DNA of 64,000 nucleotides from NCBI GenBank assembly GCA_963678705.1, contig OY783203.1:26952535-27016534 (forward strand), given 5' to 3'. The position numbers and the translations under genes are program-made. The DNA is from Panorpa germanica. Lineage: Eukaryota > Arthropoda > Insecta > Mecoptera > Panorpidae. Shown piece by piece: positions 13,210-24,382 of the stretch; the first letter of the stretch is position 1, and the number at the start of each line of letters is the position of its first letter. Under the pieces are notes generated by a model that did not search any database, had not been told where the DNA came from, and saw only the letters and a program-made list of their open reading frames with translations.

Positions 13210-13607
13210 GTTATTTATTATGCTTCATTTTTAGTTATTCCAAAAACAAATATTACAGGTAGTTTATCTACTACACACCCCGTTAAACATTCCATTAACA
13301 AAATATTTTAATGATCGTAAAAGGTTTACAGGCATTGTACATTTATATATTAAACAATTTTGCAAAAATATCGCACTATAATAAACCCTTGCTAATCCCG
13401 TAATAAAACGATTTATTTTATTTAAATATACACTATACAAATAAAGCATTTTTCTAGGAAACTATTAATATCTATTTTAGGTCGGGTTCAGAGTCCGAAC
13501 AATTTTAATAAAATAAATAACACCAGTTGTAAAAATGAGTAAATAATAGTTTTTAGTTTATTCGAGACTCGTTTCTCTAATAAAATAAGCACAAATCATA
13601 TTTGTCA
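13210..13607. repeat. Dispersed 0.4-kb repeat, copy 1 (unit B)
   Basis: This segment matches 18185-18579 almost throughout. Shared blocks include TTATTCCAAAAACAAATATT, TACTACACACCCCGTTAAAC, CTTGCTAATCCCGTAATAAA and GGTCGGGTTCAGAGTCCGAA. The second copy sits inside a hAT-like element (17845-19000), so this copy is probably a fragment of a related element. I could not find terminal repeats around it. Confidence 0.8.
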
Positions 13608-13620
13608 GTATGATGCACGT

Positions 13621-13710
13621 AGATAGACGCACATTAGCGACAAGACAGTATTTACTCATGGTCTAGACTGAATAACCAAGACGGTCCTGTCTCTAAGTGT
13701 GCGTCTAGCT
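13621..13710. repeat. Short foldback element
   Basis: AGATAGACGCACATTAGCGA at the left pairs, with a few mismatches, with the complement of the right end TCTAAGTGTGCGTCTAGCT. The whole element is about 90 bp with no coding capacity. It lies only a few bases from the end of the dispersed repeat and may be a separate miniature insertion. Confidence 0.5.
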
Positions 13711-14230
13711 TTAACTAATACAAAAATCTTTTTAAAAACGTTACATTTAAACTTTTTACTTCAACAATATTGATGGCAACGGCAAACTACAACGACCACT
13801 CATAATTGACATGCCGTCACAGTCACAAAAGGAACAAATCTCTAGGATAGGAAGGAGACTGTAGTGATAAATCTATTTTAAGCAACCCTCTCTATATTTT
13901 AAGCAACATCCCTTTGTAATAGTTTTCCGGCAATTCTGTTACATGATGTTGTAGCATTACAAGTACAGTAAAGAAAAATATCAACTTTCAAGACAGTTGA
14001 TTTATAGCTACTGTAAATAAAAATGACTAAATTTTAATGCAGCCATTTAGTTAGACAAGGGATTTGATCGACCCCCTTTTTTTAGCGGTAGCGGTATTGG
14101 CGGTATTTTTATCACACGTATCGCAGAGCAGCGGTGTGTGCAGTAAACGAGATTGAGATATGTTAATTAATTGATATATTACTAATAAAATAAATGTTAA
14201 GTATATAGGTTAGATATGTATGTATAGAGT

Positions 14231-14443
14231 CATTCAACAAGAGCGGTCATATTAAATGGAAAGAAGCAATATTTCGGTGATACTTGGCAGATATTTTGTT
14301 TCCTTACTAACGTCACAGTTTGTACTTTAGATTAAAATAAAAATATTACTACTTTTCACGAAAATATTGCGTTTTTCCATTGATTTAAAATGAGCGTTCT
14401 TCTTGGAACATCCATAAAATGACCGCTGTTGTTCAAAGTCATT
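14231..14443. mobile_element. Foldback MITE, about 210 bp
   Basis: The left end CATTCAACAAGAGCGGTCAT reappears in inverted form at the right end (ATGACCGCTGTTGTTCAAAG). A second inner inverted pair is AAATGGAAAGAAGCAATATT against AATATTGCGTTTTTCCATT. The target duplication is unclear and there is no coding capacity. The family is not assigned. Confidence 0.55.
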
Positions 14444-14637
14444 ATGTATATCACAAAAATAGGCCATCAAATAATAGTTGCCTTATAAAAAGGGATCGCT
14501 AAACATATTTGTTTATTTAATTGTATTTACCGTCGACCTATTTCCAACACTGAGTTCAATTATCGACGACCAACAATTTATATTTAAACAACACCGCTGC
14601 TGTAAGTTATATGATTATGAGAACATCATTATATTAA

Positions 14638-14825
14638 TTCTGATAACAATAAAACCCAGAAAAATGTAACATTGATCCAGGGATCGAACCTGAAGACACT
14701 CCAGTCTAATACAAGATGGATAACAACAAAACCCAGAAAAATTTACCATTGATCTAGGGATCGAACCTGAAGACACTCCAGTCTAGTACCGTCAACCAGA
14801 AATACTAAATGCTACTGCGCTGATA
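14638..14825 (-). repeat. tRNA-derived SINE with duplicated 3' half
   Basis: On the minus strand an A-box-like CAGCGCAGTAG (about 14820-14805) is followed by an anticodon-like stem (AGAC, then TGGAGT, then GTCT) and the B box GGTTCGATCCC at about 14760. The B-box half is repeated in tandem. The unit containing AACAAAACCCAGAAAAAT and GGGATCGAACCTGAAGACAC occurs once at about 14640-14713 and again at 14717-14790. The sequence is not a closed cloverleaf, so it is a SINE or pseudo-tRNA. Confidence 0.55.
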
Positions 14826-15540
14826 TAAAGATTTTAGTTTTTAGAGTTACATGAGAACAAAGATCACACAAGTATACCCAAAATCTGAGGCAATAAATGC
14901 AAATGTTATATAAATATATGAATACACGATACAAAATTTTTCAAGGAGGTCCTTTTTCATTGTAAAAAGGAAAGCTTCTTTACAAAGTATGCTATTTCAT
15001 TTTTAATCGTAAATACCTTGTACTTTAAATAATTTAAAATGAAACTTCTTACTAAAAACTGCTTTTACAAGAACATAGGCTACAATTTCTTACAAAGACT
15101 AAAAAAGAGACCAGTAAATTTCTAGAAAATTGACATTATTAAACGTGTAGTAAAGTACGGGTATACAGTTCCATAAGCAAGACAAATATAGATAAAAATG
15201 AGATAAATGAAACTATTCTATCGTTTTTTGTGATCTATTCATCTAATACTTAATTCGTGTTATATGCAGTGGCACGTTTTCATTTTCTGTGCACGTGAAT
15301 AGGTACATAAGGAAGAAATACGTATTGAATTCGCTCCAGACACATTGTCTGGATAATACAACAGCTCCAGCGAATTGTAGGAATATTGGAGACACGATTA
15401 TATATAGAAATATCGAACAAAAACACATTGAAAACAAATTCCTAATATAAAACTACACAACTTTAAGTGTAGGATTTGTGTCAAAAGATAGAATTTTGTC
15501 AGATGTTACTGTTTAACCTTGTATCTCTACGACATGACGT
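14826..15540. other. AT-rich DNA, no gene seen
   Basis: A minus frame at 15243-15437 has a hydrophobic start that resembles a signal peptide (CSIFLYIIVSPIFLQFAGAV). The rest is Phe/Tyr-rich, and the initiation codon in context is not convincing. I do not call a gene here. Confidence 0.35.
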
Positions 15541-15576
15541 AAAACCATGCAGTGACAGCCACAGCTGGTGCAATCA

Positions 15577-15633
15577 ATGGCTCTCAGACGAGCTACTCTA
15601 GACAGCTGGGCACCCATGTCCCGCGGCCTGGCT
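15577..15633 (+). CDS. Candidate first coding exon, unknown gene
   Basis: An ATG at 15577 opens exactly 19 codons (MALRRATLDSWAPMSRGLA) and is followed at once by the consensus donor GTAAGT (15634-15639). The peptide is arginine-rich with a single acidic residue, the composition of a mitochondrial targeting peptide. It sits in a GC-rich island of about 220 bp. The minus strand of the island is also open for about 40 codons behind a GATACAG acceptor, so the coding strand is not settled. The product is unknown. Confidence 0.25.
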
Positions 15634-15779
15634 GTAAGTCTGTATCACGCCGTGACTCATCAAGCACCAGCATCGGCACCAATACCAGCACCATTTGACG
15701 TTAATGGAAGAAAAACAATGATATCGACCTCTGATGAACGAGGATGTTCTCGTATCATCTCATAGGCGAAAACCAAACG

Positions 15780-17400
15780 ATGCTGATAAGACTAAATTAA
15801 TTAATTAAAGTATAATTAAGTAAATATAAGTAATGAACTGGAATAATAAAGCTGCGGCATTAAAATTACAAGAAGCTTACGTACAGAAGTGGTGAAATAG
15901 AAATTCAAATACTTCCACCTCGATCCATTTTCATCTGAGAAGAACTTTTACGATTTTTTGTAACTACTATAAAATATAATATTTTCAATTAGTATTTTTA
16001 CATTTATAATAGTGAATCAACATATTTTTTCGGATTACAAATGACTAACAGACATGTACGCGCCTTAAAAAAATTAAATATTAATTTGTCATGGTTTCTT
16101 CTTTTGACATTTAATTATTATTATCTTAACGGATCTGATTTTATTAAATTATTAATATTAGTTTAATATAATAAAAACGCTGATGACATGTATTTACAAT
16201 TACTGTTATTATTTCGTTAAAAATGGTTATTTTTACTAATGTGGTGTCAACCCCAGGAGGCCCACGCAATTCCCAACCCCACAAAACCGCGTAAACAAAA
16301 TAAATGATAAAATATATTTCGCGACATTTCGCGTTCTCTTCGCTTAAAATAAATAAGTTCCGTTCCACGCCATTGTTTAAGGGTGCTTTCAAATCTCCTC
16401 CATCTCACATTTTGAATAGAATCTCGCTTCGCTGCTTGGCAGAGACAGACGTTGTATCGAGATTCAAGATTGAACTTGATTTAGTTTATGTGTTTTATTA
16501 TTAGTTTAACTTTGTAAAGTTGAATGTAAAAAAAATGATTTATAAATTTTATCAACAGAGTGAAAATTATTAAATTTATTAAATATAAAATAAATTGTTT
16601 TGATAACAAGTTTCGTAGGGTGTGGTTCTGATTCCATTATATATAGTAAATTGTGAAAATATTTCATTTTTAAAAAGTAGGGTTATGTTCGCAAAAATAA
16701 TAAAATTCTAACCTCAATCTTTGCTAGTGTTACACAATATTCAAACTGAATGAAATATCAGAAGTTGGAAATTACTGTCTGCATTCCAGACGTAAGAGTG
16801 ACTTTGACTGGAATTTCATACAGGAACAGATTAATAAGTGTCTCAACTTCAACAAAAGAATAGCTTGAACTTTGTGACTTTAATTAAATTGCTTGAAAAC
16901 GTGAAGATTTTGACAACGTACATCGTATTCTTCTCAGAACTTTTCTTCACAATAATGATTAATTTTTATAACAATAGAGACAACATTCTTAAGAAATGTT
17001 TGATTAAATAGTTCATTTCTTCGTTTTGTTAGCCTGTCATTATTGCAGAAAACGTGAAATAAAATAAAAATACTTTTTATATACTTTACATATTATCTCC
17101 AACATTAAAAGAATTTCTTTTTTATTTAATGGTGCAAGTATTTTCCTTAATGAACAGAGATATGCAACAATAAAACCAGCTTTGATTCAATTTACATTGG
17201 AAAGTATTACAAGCGTATTATGTAAGACCACGGAACGAAAATGTAAACAAAGTACACACTTTAATTAAAATAAAAACTAATTGTCCCGCACGGGCACATG
17301 GTGAAAAAAAATCAGGTTAAACCGATTAGCATGAAATAAATTCGTCAAGTGCTCGGGTGTTGTGTACACGTGTATCTACTTGTTATACTGCTACATGTGT
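15780..17400. other. AT-rich DNA, no gene seen
   Basis: No supportable features were found. Short open frames at 16144-16504 overlap on both strands and are rejected. Confidence 0.4.
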
Positions 17401-17404
17401 ACAC

Positions 17405-17600
17405 ACCTCTCCCTCTCCATTCCCACCTATCATCCAGTAGAACGAAGATAGTACGGGAGACGTCTGCCGTTTATTTTCCATCCCATCACAAATTCTGTGG
17501 ATAGGTCAGGGGTGGTCCTGGGGAAACACTAACAGACGGATGGTGAGAGGGGTGAAAGGGGATGGAGAAATGAAAACAGAATAGGGAGATACTCCCTGAA
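17405..17600 (+). other. GC-richer island with acceptor-like site
   Basis: A pyrimidine-rich run ending CCTATCATCCAG (about 17400-17436) looks like a plus-strand 3' splice site. Behind it one frame stays open for roughly 45 codons to a TAG near 17582, and GTGAGAG offers a possible donor near 17540. The translation is Gly/Trp-rich and not recognised. It could equally be a non-coding exon or chance. Confidence 0.15.
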
Positions 17601-17844
17601 CCTGATGCATATTTTATAATCTTTTAATAAATGTACAAAATGTACACATTAAATATTTTTTCCACTTTTGTTATATTAATAATTAATTTTGAAACAAAAT
17701 TTCTTGAAATATAACATTTTTATGTTATGAAACGGTAACTACATAATAGAAATTGTTTTATTTATTATACCAATAAATATTATTTTATTAAAAGCTAAAA
17801 ACTATAAAATTAAATAGAAACCTATGAATTTTAAATTTGTAATA

Positions 17845-19000
17845 CAGTGCTGTACAACTGGCGGGTCGCAAAAAAGTATTTGTCAATTATCAGGGTGGAT
17901 TTCTTAATTGCAGCTTAGTTTGCAACTTGTTTCTAATAACCTCTTTTAACTAAACTCAAAACCCCATTTTTATGCGAAATGCTATAACTGAGGTTCATTT
18001 TAAACAAAAGTAATTTAGTTCTAGTTTTGTTAACCGAACGATCGCAATTAATAAACGAAAAATGTAACAGAGATATTTTGCTTGGTTAAACGCAGTTATG
18101 TTCGACTTGGATAAAATGTAACACAGTTTAAATTTTATTGAAAAATCGAACCTAAGTGTAATATGTAAACTTTGCTATATCTTATTATGTTATTTATTAT
18201 GTTTCATTTTAAGTTATTCCAAAAACAAATATTACAGGTAGTTTATCTACTACACACCCCGTTAAACATTCCATTAACAAAATATTTTAGGAATCGTAAA
18301 AGGTTTACAGGCATTGTACATTTATATATTAAACAAGTTTGCAAAAATATCGCACTATAATAAACCCTTGCTAATCCCGTAATAAAACAATTTATTTTAT
18401 TTAAATATACACTTTATACAAATAAAGTATATTTCTAAGAAACTATTAATATCTACTTTAGGTCGGGTTCAGAGTCCGAACAATTTTTAATAAAATAAAT
18501 AACACCAGTTGTAAAATTGAGTAAATAATAGTTTTTAGATTATTCGAGACTCGTTTCTCTAATAAAATAAGCACTCATCGTATTTGTCAATTATCAGGGT
18601 GGATTTCTTAATTGCAGCTTAGATAAACTTGTTTCTAATAACCTATTATAACTAAACTCAAAACCCCATTTTTATGCGAAATGCTATAACTGAGGTTCAT
18701 ATTAAACAATGGTAATTTAGTTCTAGTTTTGTAAACCGAACGATTGCAATTAATAAACGAAAAATGTAACAGAGATATTTTGCTTGGTTAAACGCAGTTA
18801 TGTTCGACTGGGAAAAAATGTTTACAGAGTTAAACATGTAAACAGAGTTTAAATTTTATTGAAAAATCGGACCTAAGTGTAATATGTAAACTTTGTTGTA
18901 TCTTAAGGGTAAAACAAATATAATAAAAAAGGATTTATATCTATATCTACAGTTTTCGGTACGGCTAAGCCCACGGTGTAAGAGACTTTGGACATCACTG
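17845..19000. mobile_element. Non-autonomous hAT element with internal tandem repeats
   Basis: The ends are imperfect inverted repeats typical of hAT elements: CAGTGCTGTACAACTGG at the left and CTTTGGACATCACTG at the right. The flanks TTGTAATA and ATGTAGAA agree at 5 of 8 positions, consistent with a decayed 8-bp target duplication. Inside, the order is A (17876-18184), B (18185-18579), A' (18580-18905). A and A' are near-identical and both start GTATTTGTCAATTATCAGGG. B also occurs at 13210-13607. No transposase frame remains; the 62-codon frame at 18172-18360 lies in unit B and is rejected as a gene. Confidence 0.6.
17876..18905. repeat. A-B-A' direct repeat inside hAT element
   Basis: The A unit is about 310-325 bp and appears twice in the same orientation around a 395-bp B unit. 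Shared blocks include CAAAACCCCATTTTTATGCG and AGATATTTTGCTTGGTTAAA. The order is best read as one and a half copies of a roughly 0.7-kb A+B tandem unit. A terminal-repeat retroelement in miniature is a less likely alternative, because hAT-type ends enclose the whole block. Confidence 0.75.
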
Positions 19001-21070
19001 ATGTAGAATAATATTTAAAATCAAATTTATTGTAATCTACGAGCACACTCATACAACTAAATAAAAATGTACAAAAATATGTATTCGGAATCAGAAATTA
19101 TTTTAATCTTGTACGTATTTTAAAAAATTATGTTTTACAAAACCGTTGCTCTCACAGAAGATCCCCATAATTTCGAGCAAAAGGTAAAATATAATTTAAA
19201 ATGAGAGCAAAAAAAAGATCACTGGATCTCATTTTGAAGAATCTACAAATTAATTTTTTCTACAATTCTAATCTACAAATTGTAACTGAAAATAATTATA
19301 ATTCAGATTAAACATTAAGATTAGGTTAATATAGTTGACATATAATTAAATGTATTATGTCGTTATTGCAATTAAATAAAATCTGTAAATTTCGCTTTGT
19401 TTAGTACTTTTAATTTTCTCGAAAATGATACTAGAATAATATAGAGATTGTACTAAAACTTGGTTTGAAAAATTAATTCTATAAATTGAATTTGCAGTAA
19501 AAGCAATTTCTTAATAATTTTTGCATTGGCTATATCTATGGTTCTACCCTTAACACTATGAAACTTACTGAAAGGGGCTTACATTTATCAACCTTGTACG
19601 AATTCCAAGCCGTGGAGATGCCATACAAAACTATGCAAAAGAATCCGTACAATATACTCGCATTATAAGATACCAGCATTAAACAACTTACGTCACATTG
19701 TGTTATATTTATATACGTACTTGTACACGTATTCATATTTAATATCAAATAACATTTCTTATAAAATATCTCTAAAAAATTCAGTTTATTTCAACCATAC
19801 AAAAAATATGTTTTACACTTGTACACAATTATGCGGGAAGCAGGAAGTAAATATAAAAGTATTACTTTAAAACAGCAACAGCAAAACAGTTCCCCAGACT
19901 GAACATTATCTAAATTAAAAAGCTTTTTGTTGGAACAAAAGAGTACACTAAGACCTAGTGCTGGAGATGGTGCTGATGTCTAGTGCATAGTGCTAGTGTG
20001 TTCTAGTGTAGAAGTGGAAGAATAGCGCACACACAACAACCACATTGTAATGTATACGACTGCATGAAAACAGAACAATTAAAGGCTTTGTTGGGAAAAA
20101 TATAGATTAAAAACGATCTGCCACTGATAAATTGATGTAGCGATGCCAGCGCTAGACAATTCTGAATAAAAATGGAACTATTTTACTTAAAGCAGTGGTG
20201 GATTTAAGATATAGAAATCTTGTTTTCAGTACCTGTACTGATAATAATTGAACAAAGTTTAGTAGACTTAGAGCCGGTTGCTGAGTAAATGCCGCCTTTG
20301 TAGCAGGTACCGAAACAGCTGACTGATATTTCCCTTGACAATAAATATGAGTTCCAACCGAAAACCGTTTTAAGCCGTTATTTTCAATAATCAGACACAA
20401 ACAATTCTACTCATTTAAACAGTTCTTGTCTATTGGTATTTATATTCATGTCCCAAGCACAATCCAAAATATTTTATTTCTAGACTACTTTCAAAGTAAA
20501 AATCAAATGAATATTATAGGTTATACTAATTTCAAATGAGTTTAAAATAATGTATCGTTCCAATAATCAGTTTTTTAATTTTGAAGAATAATATATGCAG
20601 AATATTAAGAATATAACTTTTATATTAAATACTAGAGTAGGTTTGCAAAAATTAACTATAAGGTTTTATATTATAACAAAATTCAAAATGAATTTATCTC
20701 AATACAAATTTAAATTGTTTGTCTATAGAATAAAAATATAATACGTTAATTTTTGATTTATTGCAATTGCAAAACATGTTAACAAAATGATATGAAATGT
20801 GGATGGTTTTGAAATTGTAAACATTTAAGCTAAATTTATTAAATTATATTGTAATTTTAAAAATGTTGAATAAAGTTCCACAACAGTTTATAATCTACGG
20901 AATTATTATCTACAATCTACTGTACATTAAGACTACATTTTAAAAATTTATTTTTTGTTTTAATTACCAACGAAAAAATAATTTATTTAAAAGATTATTT
21001 AGAAGTATTCATACTTCTATCTATGAGAATATTATTATACTAGACTATATATATACATACTACTTTGGAT
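19001..21070. other. AT-rich DNA downstream of the minus-strand exon
   Basis: This is the expected first-intron position for the leftward gene that begins at 21183. I found no convincing second exon. Short frames at 19536-19748 and 20152-20400 (minus) have neither motifs nor good splice boundaries. Confidence 0.4.
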
Positions 21071-21076
21071 ACTTAC

Positions 21077-21183
21077 CGCGGAAATCCTTTTGCCACTTTC
21101 TCCATTTGGCTGAGAGCCTTTAAAAACTCCTCCTTATTTTCTACGGTGTCGTCTAATAATTTATCATCTATTATGGTTATCAT
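21077..21183 (-). CDS. First coding exon of an unknown leftward gene
   Basis: On the minus strand an ATG at 21183-21181 opens 35 codons plus two bases. The exon ends directly at a consensus donor GTAAGT (21076-21071), a phase-2 junction inside an Arg codon. The peptide starts MITIIDDKLLDDTVENKEEF and continues as a charged, probably helical stretch with KALSQMEKVAKGFP. There is no signal peptide, so a cytosolic, nuclear or cytoskeletal protein is likely. Codon use and hydrophilic composition differ clearly from random AT-rich DNA. A TATA-like sequence lies about 60 bases upstream. The family is not recognised and the following exons were not found in the window. Confidence is for it being a real exon. 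Confidence 0.6.
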
Positions 21184-21238
21184 TTTGCAAGTATATTTAA
21201 AACTACCAATAATCAACTTCTGTAACAACTTCTAACAC

Positions 21239-21248
21239 TATATAAATA
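21239..21248 (-). promoter_or_regulatory. Possible TATA box for the 21183 exon
   Basis: TATTTATATA on the minus strand lies about 55-65 bases upstream of the ATG. This would place transcription start near 21213 with a 5' UTR of about 30 bases. TA-rich words are frequent here and no clear arthropod initiator (TCAGT) follows at the right spacing, so support is weak. Confidence 0.2.
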
Positions 21249-21895
21249 ATGTTCTTAAGCACAAAATACTCAATACACTTTATTTGTACTACGACTCAAC
21301 AATTATTTCACTGACCTAGATGACATTATTAACTGACAAACACTTTTATTTAACACTTTTAAATAAGAAATAACTATAAATTTAGTTCTGCTTGCTACTG
21401 AAGTTCATGTGAAACTAAATGTTAGTATCAAATTAGCAACTGAAATACAGGACTGATGTATTTATGTAAATGTGAATCTACCTGAAATAGGCATACCAGC
21501 AAAATCCAGGCGCAAATTTTGTATCCTTTTTTTGATTGGTTATACACAACCAATAAAATTTTGAATGGAGGGGATCTCGAGAAAAAGAAATAAAGAGAGA
21601 GAGAGAAGGAGACTTTAGCGCGTAGGCGGTGAAATGATTATGTCTGGAGATAATGGCTTGCAGTAGACACATTAAAATCAAACTCAGAGCCAAAAAAGGT
21701 TTACTTTTCTAATAGTAAAACCGTTGGAAATTTAAATAATTTATATCAACTTATTCCCAGTGCAAATACCGACAAATTATTATATAAAAATATATAAGTA
21801 CATACAATTATAATTTAAAGTAGAAGGAAGTGGACCCACTATTCACAAGTAGTTCAGTGACGGAAAATTTATTTAATATCATTAGGTTGATAGTG
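21249..21895. other. AT-rich DNA upstream of the minus-strand gene
   Basis: No gene is seen. A GAGA-rich run at about 21595-21610 lies some 400 bases upstream of the 21183 start. GAGA runs can bind GAGA-type factors in insects, but this is only a compositional observation. Confidence 0.3.
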
Positions 21896-22177
21896 CGTAA
21901 ATTCTTATAGTTAATGAAAAAAAAAATTGCAGCTTAGAACATTTGCAAGTAACTAGTTGTAAACTAATTTAAAAACTTATACGTAAAAATATAATTTCAT
22001 GACTACACTACACCACTGTTACAAAATATATTTTTACGTAAATTCTTATAGTTAATGAAAAAAAAATTGCAGCTTAGAACATTTGTAAGTAAGTAGTTGT
22101 AAACTAATTTAAAAACTTATACGTAAAAATATAATTTCGTGACTACACTACACCACTGTTACAAAATATATTTTTAC
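21896..22177. repeat. 141-bp tandem duplication, two copies
   Basis: 21896-22036 and 22037-22177 are near-identical and directly abut. Both start CGTAAATTCTTATAGTTAAT and end with ACAAAATATATTTTTAC. Differences are an A-run length change and a few substitutions, so the duplication is fairly recent. Confidence 0.9.
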
Positions 22178-22446
22178 TACATATTTTATAAGATTTTTTT
22201 AAATTATTTAATAAAAAGAATATTATAATTAGTAAGATTTATCGTAGCTTAATGAACATGTAGTTAATAGCGCTGTGTTCGCGACTCAAAATAGATTATG
22301 TAATATGCATTTACTTTTTAAATAAATCCGTAAATGACATATTTAACTACTGAGTACAAATGTAATCCTACAAAAAACCATTTGTAAATTCTATTTCTCA
22401 GTAGTAGAAAATAAAACGATAATAAAGTACAAAGGTCTGTTTTTAT

Positions 22447-22647
22447 ATATGAGGCGTCTAGATGCAAAAGGGTAAATGACAAAAGTAAAATTCATCAGAA
22501 AACGAGTGTAAAGTTAAGATCGTATAGGCGTTTTCGTTCAGTAGGTTTTAGAATTCACGCTTTATAGTAAAATCAGTCACGCTGGTTATCTCCAATTTTC
22601 AAAATTTGTCACTTACGGAAATCCCTTTGCTTCTAGCCGCCTCATAT
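22447..22647. mobile_element. Foldback MITE with GAGGCG ends
   Basis: The left end ATATGAGGCGTCTAGATGCA pairs with the complement of TTGCTTCTAGCCGCCTCATAT at the right. The inner arms also match (GGGTAAATGACAAA against TTTGTCACTTACGG). It is about 200 bp, has no coding capacity and the family is unknown. Confidence 0.65.
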
Positions 22648-22862
22648 TTATTTTGAGTTTACCTGTTACAAACTATTAATGTGATAGCAAGTTACTTAAT
22701 GCAAAAATCACAGAATAGTAGCTACAGTGTGCGAATATATCGTTAAACGTTCTGGCTATTATAGACATAAATATATGGAGGACAATAGATCAAAAGATAT
22801 GCTCTTAAAAAAGAAAATGTCGCAATCAATTACCCTATGAACAAGGTGGTGAATAATTTAGC

Positions 22863-23147
22863 CAGTAACGTAGCATGCCTTAGACGGGCACCGTATCAAA
22901 ATTGTGGTGGGGGCCCCAAATCATGGGTAAAGATTTTTCACAAAAGGAACAAAAACGCTCGCATTGAATTAAAATAATAATATATTGATTATACGTTATT
23001 ACTTAGAATTAATACTCTTAGGAACTAAGCTAAGTACGGTAGAAGAGTTTAAGTGAGATTGTGGAAAACATTTTACGAATTTTTGCTTACACACGTTTGG
23101 GGCCCCGTATCATTGACACGGCTGATACGGCGGTAGCTACGCCACTG
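22863..23147. mobile_element. hAT-like MITE, GTAGC-ended, copy 1
   Basis: The ends are CAGTAACGTAGCATGCC and GGTAGCTACGCCACTG. The flanks AATTTAGC and AATTCAGC are an 8-bp target duplication with one mismatch, the hAT hallmark. The interior carries GGGGCCCC-type runs near both ends, as does the related copy at 42185-42588. There is no transposase. Confidence 0.75.
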
Positions 23148-23286
23148 AATTCAGCCAGCACAAACAAATGATTTTTATTTAATTAGCACCGTGTTAATAT
23201 TTACATTATCAACAAACAAGCACGATTCTAAATTGTGAAATAAGAAGATGTTTCGAAAATGAATTGTAGTAAAATTTTGATCCCGT

Positions 23287-23406
23287 GCGCGTCCGCAGAT
23301 AGGGGCTAACAGCACATACAACAGATATAATGTATGTACGATAACTAGATTAAATGGAATGTAATTATAGTGCTCCCCCCTGTTACATTTTTTCCAGACG
23401 CCTATG
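23287..23406. repeat. Short element with GCGTCYG ends
   Basis: TGCGCGTCCGCAGATAGGGG at the left faces the complement of CCAGACGCCTATG at the right. An 84-bp element at 46419-46502 has the same kind of ends. The match is short, so this is tentative. Confidence 0.35.
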
Positions 23407-23407
23407 G

Positions 23408-24382
23408 CTGTAGGTAGGCTTCCTGTTTTGTTTTTTTTGCATAATCAAGTAAACAGACTTATGTTCCGTTGAATGCCTTCTAATACACTTGCTAACAATA
23501 GGGATCTGAGGGTTTGTTTTCCGTTTATTAAATATAATCTCCAAGTTCTGTTCTTTTATAATACAAATTATTCTTTTATTTCCATTTGTAATTTAATTTT
23601 ATGCAAAACCAAAACAAAGAGAAGAAAATCGGTTAGAAAAGCTAGCGAAAAGATTTTATATTCGTTCAAGTCAGAAAATTGGGGAGAGGAAGGGGAGGGG
23701 GTATTTAACGCACAGTTTAGAACACAGTTAGAAAATTGAAGAACTTAACTTCAAAATTATCTCAAGTTAAAATTCTACCCTTTACGGGAGTAAAACATCG
23801 TATTTGTAGAATGAATGAAAACCTCGTTCGACGTAAACTTTGTATTATTAGGAAACCATATTTCATTTTCTTAGTTCCTATTTAAATTAAATGGAAATAT
23901 TTTCATAAAAAATTTCTTTCAATAACAATTTCACACTTATGTACTTTCATTAAAAGGTGCACAACAATTACAATTTCATTTAATTTAAAATGAAATCTAT
24001 ACTTGAAATTTTTGTCAGCTCAACTTCAATTCTTTTCCCTTCGATTCTGCGAGTGTTATCGACTATTTCCTATTCATCAATTATCGTTTCCTTCACAATA
24101 ACAAATAGTTTAATTAAATTGACAGATGTACTACATAGCTACATACTCGTATATAATTCAATGGAATACATTCCTCTTTCTCTCCTCATTGAACGTCATT
24201 TTCCCACCTTCTAATGCAATGTTTCTTTTTTATGTTATCAGGACTCACATCCTCATAAAGTAACAATGTAAATCTCCTGTTAAAATTATTTTCAATTCTA
24301 CTTTAGATGTAAGACATCCTTAGCTTCTGGTGTGTCCCTGTGTAGGCACCATTTCCGAAGATTCTTCTATTCCAGGTGGGAT
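23408..24382. other. AT-rich DNA, no clear gene
   Basis: Frames at 23473-23739 and 23990-24214 (plus) are open, but their Ser/Ile/Phe-rich translations look random and have no splice context. TACTCGTA occurs near 24147. Confidence 0.35.

Noticed and set aside
15243-15437. Minus-strand ORF with signal-peptide-like start
   Set aside because: The frame as given starts at TTG, the next ATG gives a Phe/Tyr-rich translation typical of background, and the sequence contains a local inverted repeat that explains the hydrophobic run.
18172-18360. 62-codon plus-strand ORF
   Set aside because: It lies in unit B of the hAT-internal repeat; the copy at 13.2 kb does not preserve the frame.
17876-18905. 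LTR retrotransposon in miniature (A and A' as LTRs)
   Set aside because: There are no TG/CA ends, no primer-binding site or polypurine tract, and hAT-type ends enclose the block.
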